Assembly (NCBI GenBank): GCA_002408345.1
Contig: DHRX01000004.1
Location: 2,614 to 9,179 of the forward strand
DNA length: 6,566 nucleotides
Direction of reading: 5' to 3'
Source: Firmicutes bacterium UBA5301
Lineage (GTDB): Bacteria; Bacillota; UBA5301
Of the stretch, positions 5,566-6,566 are shown one piece after another. Position 1 is the stretch's first letter. Each line of letters starts with the position of its first letter. The position numbers and the translations under genes were made by a program. The notes beneath the pieces are model-generated. The model saw nothing but the letters and a program-made list of their open reading frames with translations. It was not told the DNA's origin and made no database searches.

Positions 5566-6477
5566 TTATTCGAAATAAAATAAGCCGAGAGCATCATATA
5601 TTGCCTGATTTACCTCTCCAGTAACAGGAAAACCCTGTTCAGCCTGGAGTTTTTTGACGGCATCTTGGGTCCCCCAACCATATACACCGTCAATCCCCTG
5701 TTGGTAATAACCAAACTTTTTCAAGGCTTGTTGGACTACCATCACCGTGCTATTTTTATCTCCTAAGCGTAAGGTCGGTCGGTTAGCAAGCTGATCCCAT
5801 GGAAAGTTGACAATATTGACCTTAGTTCCAATCTTGACCCACTCGTAAATCTCCTCTACATGGCGGTTATGCATACGAATACACCCACCAGATTCAAAAC
5901 GACCAATAGACCAAGGTTTATTGGTACCATGAATCCCGTAAATGCCGTAACCTACATTAAGACGAAGCCAACGGGTTCCAAAACCTTCGCCCCATTTTTC
6001 CTTAGAAGTAATCCGAAAATAACCGACAGGTGACGGAGTTTCGGGTTTGCCTACAGCTACCGGATAGCTTTTATATGGGACTTCGTCAGAGTAAACCGTT
6101 AGACGACGGGAGTTTAAATCGACTAATATTCTAACTTCACCAGGGGGAGGAAGGGTCTTGGCTTCAGCAGCAGGTAAAGCTTCATCAGCCAAAGCTTTCC
6201 AAACCACAAGGTCTACCTGGTTATCAGCGGGTAAACCATGCTTTTTTTTGAACATCTGTACCGCGCTGGCCGTTCCGGGCCCAAAAACACCATCTGTTTT
6301 CACCGCTGGGAAACCAGCAGACTGCAAGATTTTTTGTAGCTCTAAAACATCTTCACCTCGTAGCCAAGGTTCTCTTAGCTGCAGTTGGCGGTCGCCCTCA
6401 CAATCACATGGGTAGCTAGTTAGGAAAACGGATTGTTCTAGCTCCAAAACTGGTACCGGTGGAATTACAACCGCCAA
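5566..6477 (-). CDS. L,D-transpeptidase (YkuD) with N- and C-terminal peptidoglycan-binding domains, 5' end uncertain
   Basis: This is a cell-wall enzyme expected to form 3-3 (L,D) cross-links in peptidoglycan or otherwise exchange peptide stems outside the membrane. Three modules are clear in the 303 residues that can be read. A PG_binding_1 repeat spans about 38-96 (LRGEDVLELQKILQSAGF, then DGVFGPGTASAVQMFKKKHG). A YkuD catalytic domain spans about 115-223, with H183 in GIHGTNKPWSIG and nucleophile C199 in SGGCIRMHN. A second PG_binding_1 repeat spans about 235-300 (DGVYGWGTQDAVKKLQ). The only conventional start is TTG at 6475-6477 with no well-spaced ribosome site (AAGAAGG is one base away). 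The frame stays open upstream to 6537 with a hydrophobic, proline-rich stretch (KIGLIPPLPLQ), then meets TAA inside a homopolymer tract. The true start and an export signal are therefore probably missing or corrupted at the contig end. A role in the spore cortex is possible from its position before sigG, but a terminator separates them. Confidence 0.9.
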   Translation of the reverse strand: MAVVIPPVPVLELEQSVFLTSYPCDCEGDRQLQLREPWLRGEDVLELQKILQSAGFPAVKTDGVFGPGTASAVQMFKKKHGLPADNQVDLVVWKALADEALPAAEAKTLPPPGEVRILVDLNSRRLTVYSDEVPYKSYPVAVGKPETPSPVGYFRITSKEKWGEGFGTRWLRLNVGYGIYGIHGTNKPWSIGRFESGGCIRMHNRHVEEIYEWVKIGTKVNIVNFPWDQLANRPTLRLGDKNSTVMVVQQALKKFGYYQQGIDGVYGWGTQDAVKKLQAEQGFPVTGEVNQAIYDALGLFYFE

Positions 6478-6521
6478 ACCTTCTTGGGGGCTCTGTAGCG
6501 GCAGGGGGGGGATTAACCCAA

Positions 6522-6566
6522 TTTTTAAAAAAAAAATTTAAAAGAAGAAAAAAAAAGAAAAAAAAA
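6522..6566. other. Low-complexity A/G-rich end of the window, probable assembly edge
   Basis: The last 45 bases are almost entirely A with a few G and T (runs of up to 10 A), just after a run of eight G (6504-6511). This composition is unlike the rest of the window and falls where the 5' end of the transpeptidase gene and its promoter should be. It looks like degraded read ends at a contig border rather than genomic sequence, although a real poly-purine tract cannot be excluded. Confidence 0.55.

Noticed and set aside
6158..6415. Plus-strand open frame of 85 codons within the transpeptidase gene.
   Set aside because: Antisense to the first peptidoglycan-binding domain, serine-rich composition from reverse-strand codons, no family resemblance.

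Overview
The window is a piece of chromosome from an endospore-forming Bacillota (Firmicutes). SigG and SpoIIR are found only in endospore formers. The divergent protein sequences, the moderate G+C and the ftsK/rodZ linkage suggest a Clostridia or Peptococcales-type organism rather than Bacillus, but this taxonomic placement is inference. Every recognisable gene lies on the minus strand, so the region reads from high to low coordinates. I see no mobile elements, CRISPR arrays, tRNAs or rRNAs.

In transcription order the layout is as follows. First comes an L,D-transpeptidase with two peptidoglycan-binding domains (5566-6477 and possibly further), whose 5' end runs into a suspicious homopurine contig end. 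Next is a 93-bp intergenic region (5473-5565). It holds an intrinsic terminator for the transpeptidase and, interleaved with it, an essentially perfect sigma-F promoter for the next gene. Then come sigG (4699-5472) and spoIIR (4031-4678), closely packed in one transcription unit. After a 75-84 bp gap with two inverted repeats, one of which resembles a NrdR box, there is a tight run of housekeeping genes: ylmC (PRC-barrel), nrdR (repressor of ribonucleotide reductase genes), pgeF/ylmD (laccase-fold protein), ftsK/spoIIIE (DNA translocase), and the first about 45 codons of a rodZ/ymfM-like gene cut by the window start.

The order sigG-ylmC-ylmD matches the B. subtilis sigG-ylmA-ylmC-ylmD neighbourhood, with spoIIR and nrdR added. 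Functionally the left part joins three steps of forespore development. SigG is the late forespore sigma factor, SpoIIR is the forespore signal that triggers pro-sigma-E processing in the mother cell, and FtsK/SpoIIIE moves the chromosome through the division septum. The most notable feature is the compact terminator/promoter hybrid before sigG. It looks designed to stop vegetative read-through while letting sigma-F start transcription inside the terminator loop.

Several starts needed correction from Shine-Dalgarno spacing (spoIIR, ylmC, pgeF). The rodZ-like gene may start at a rare ATC codon.
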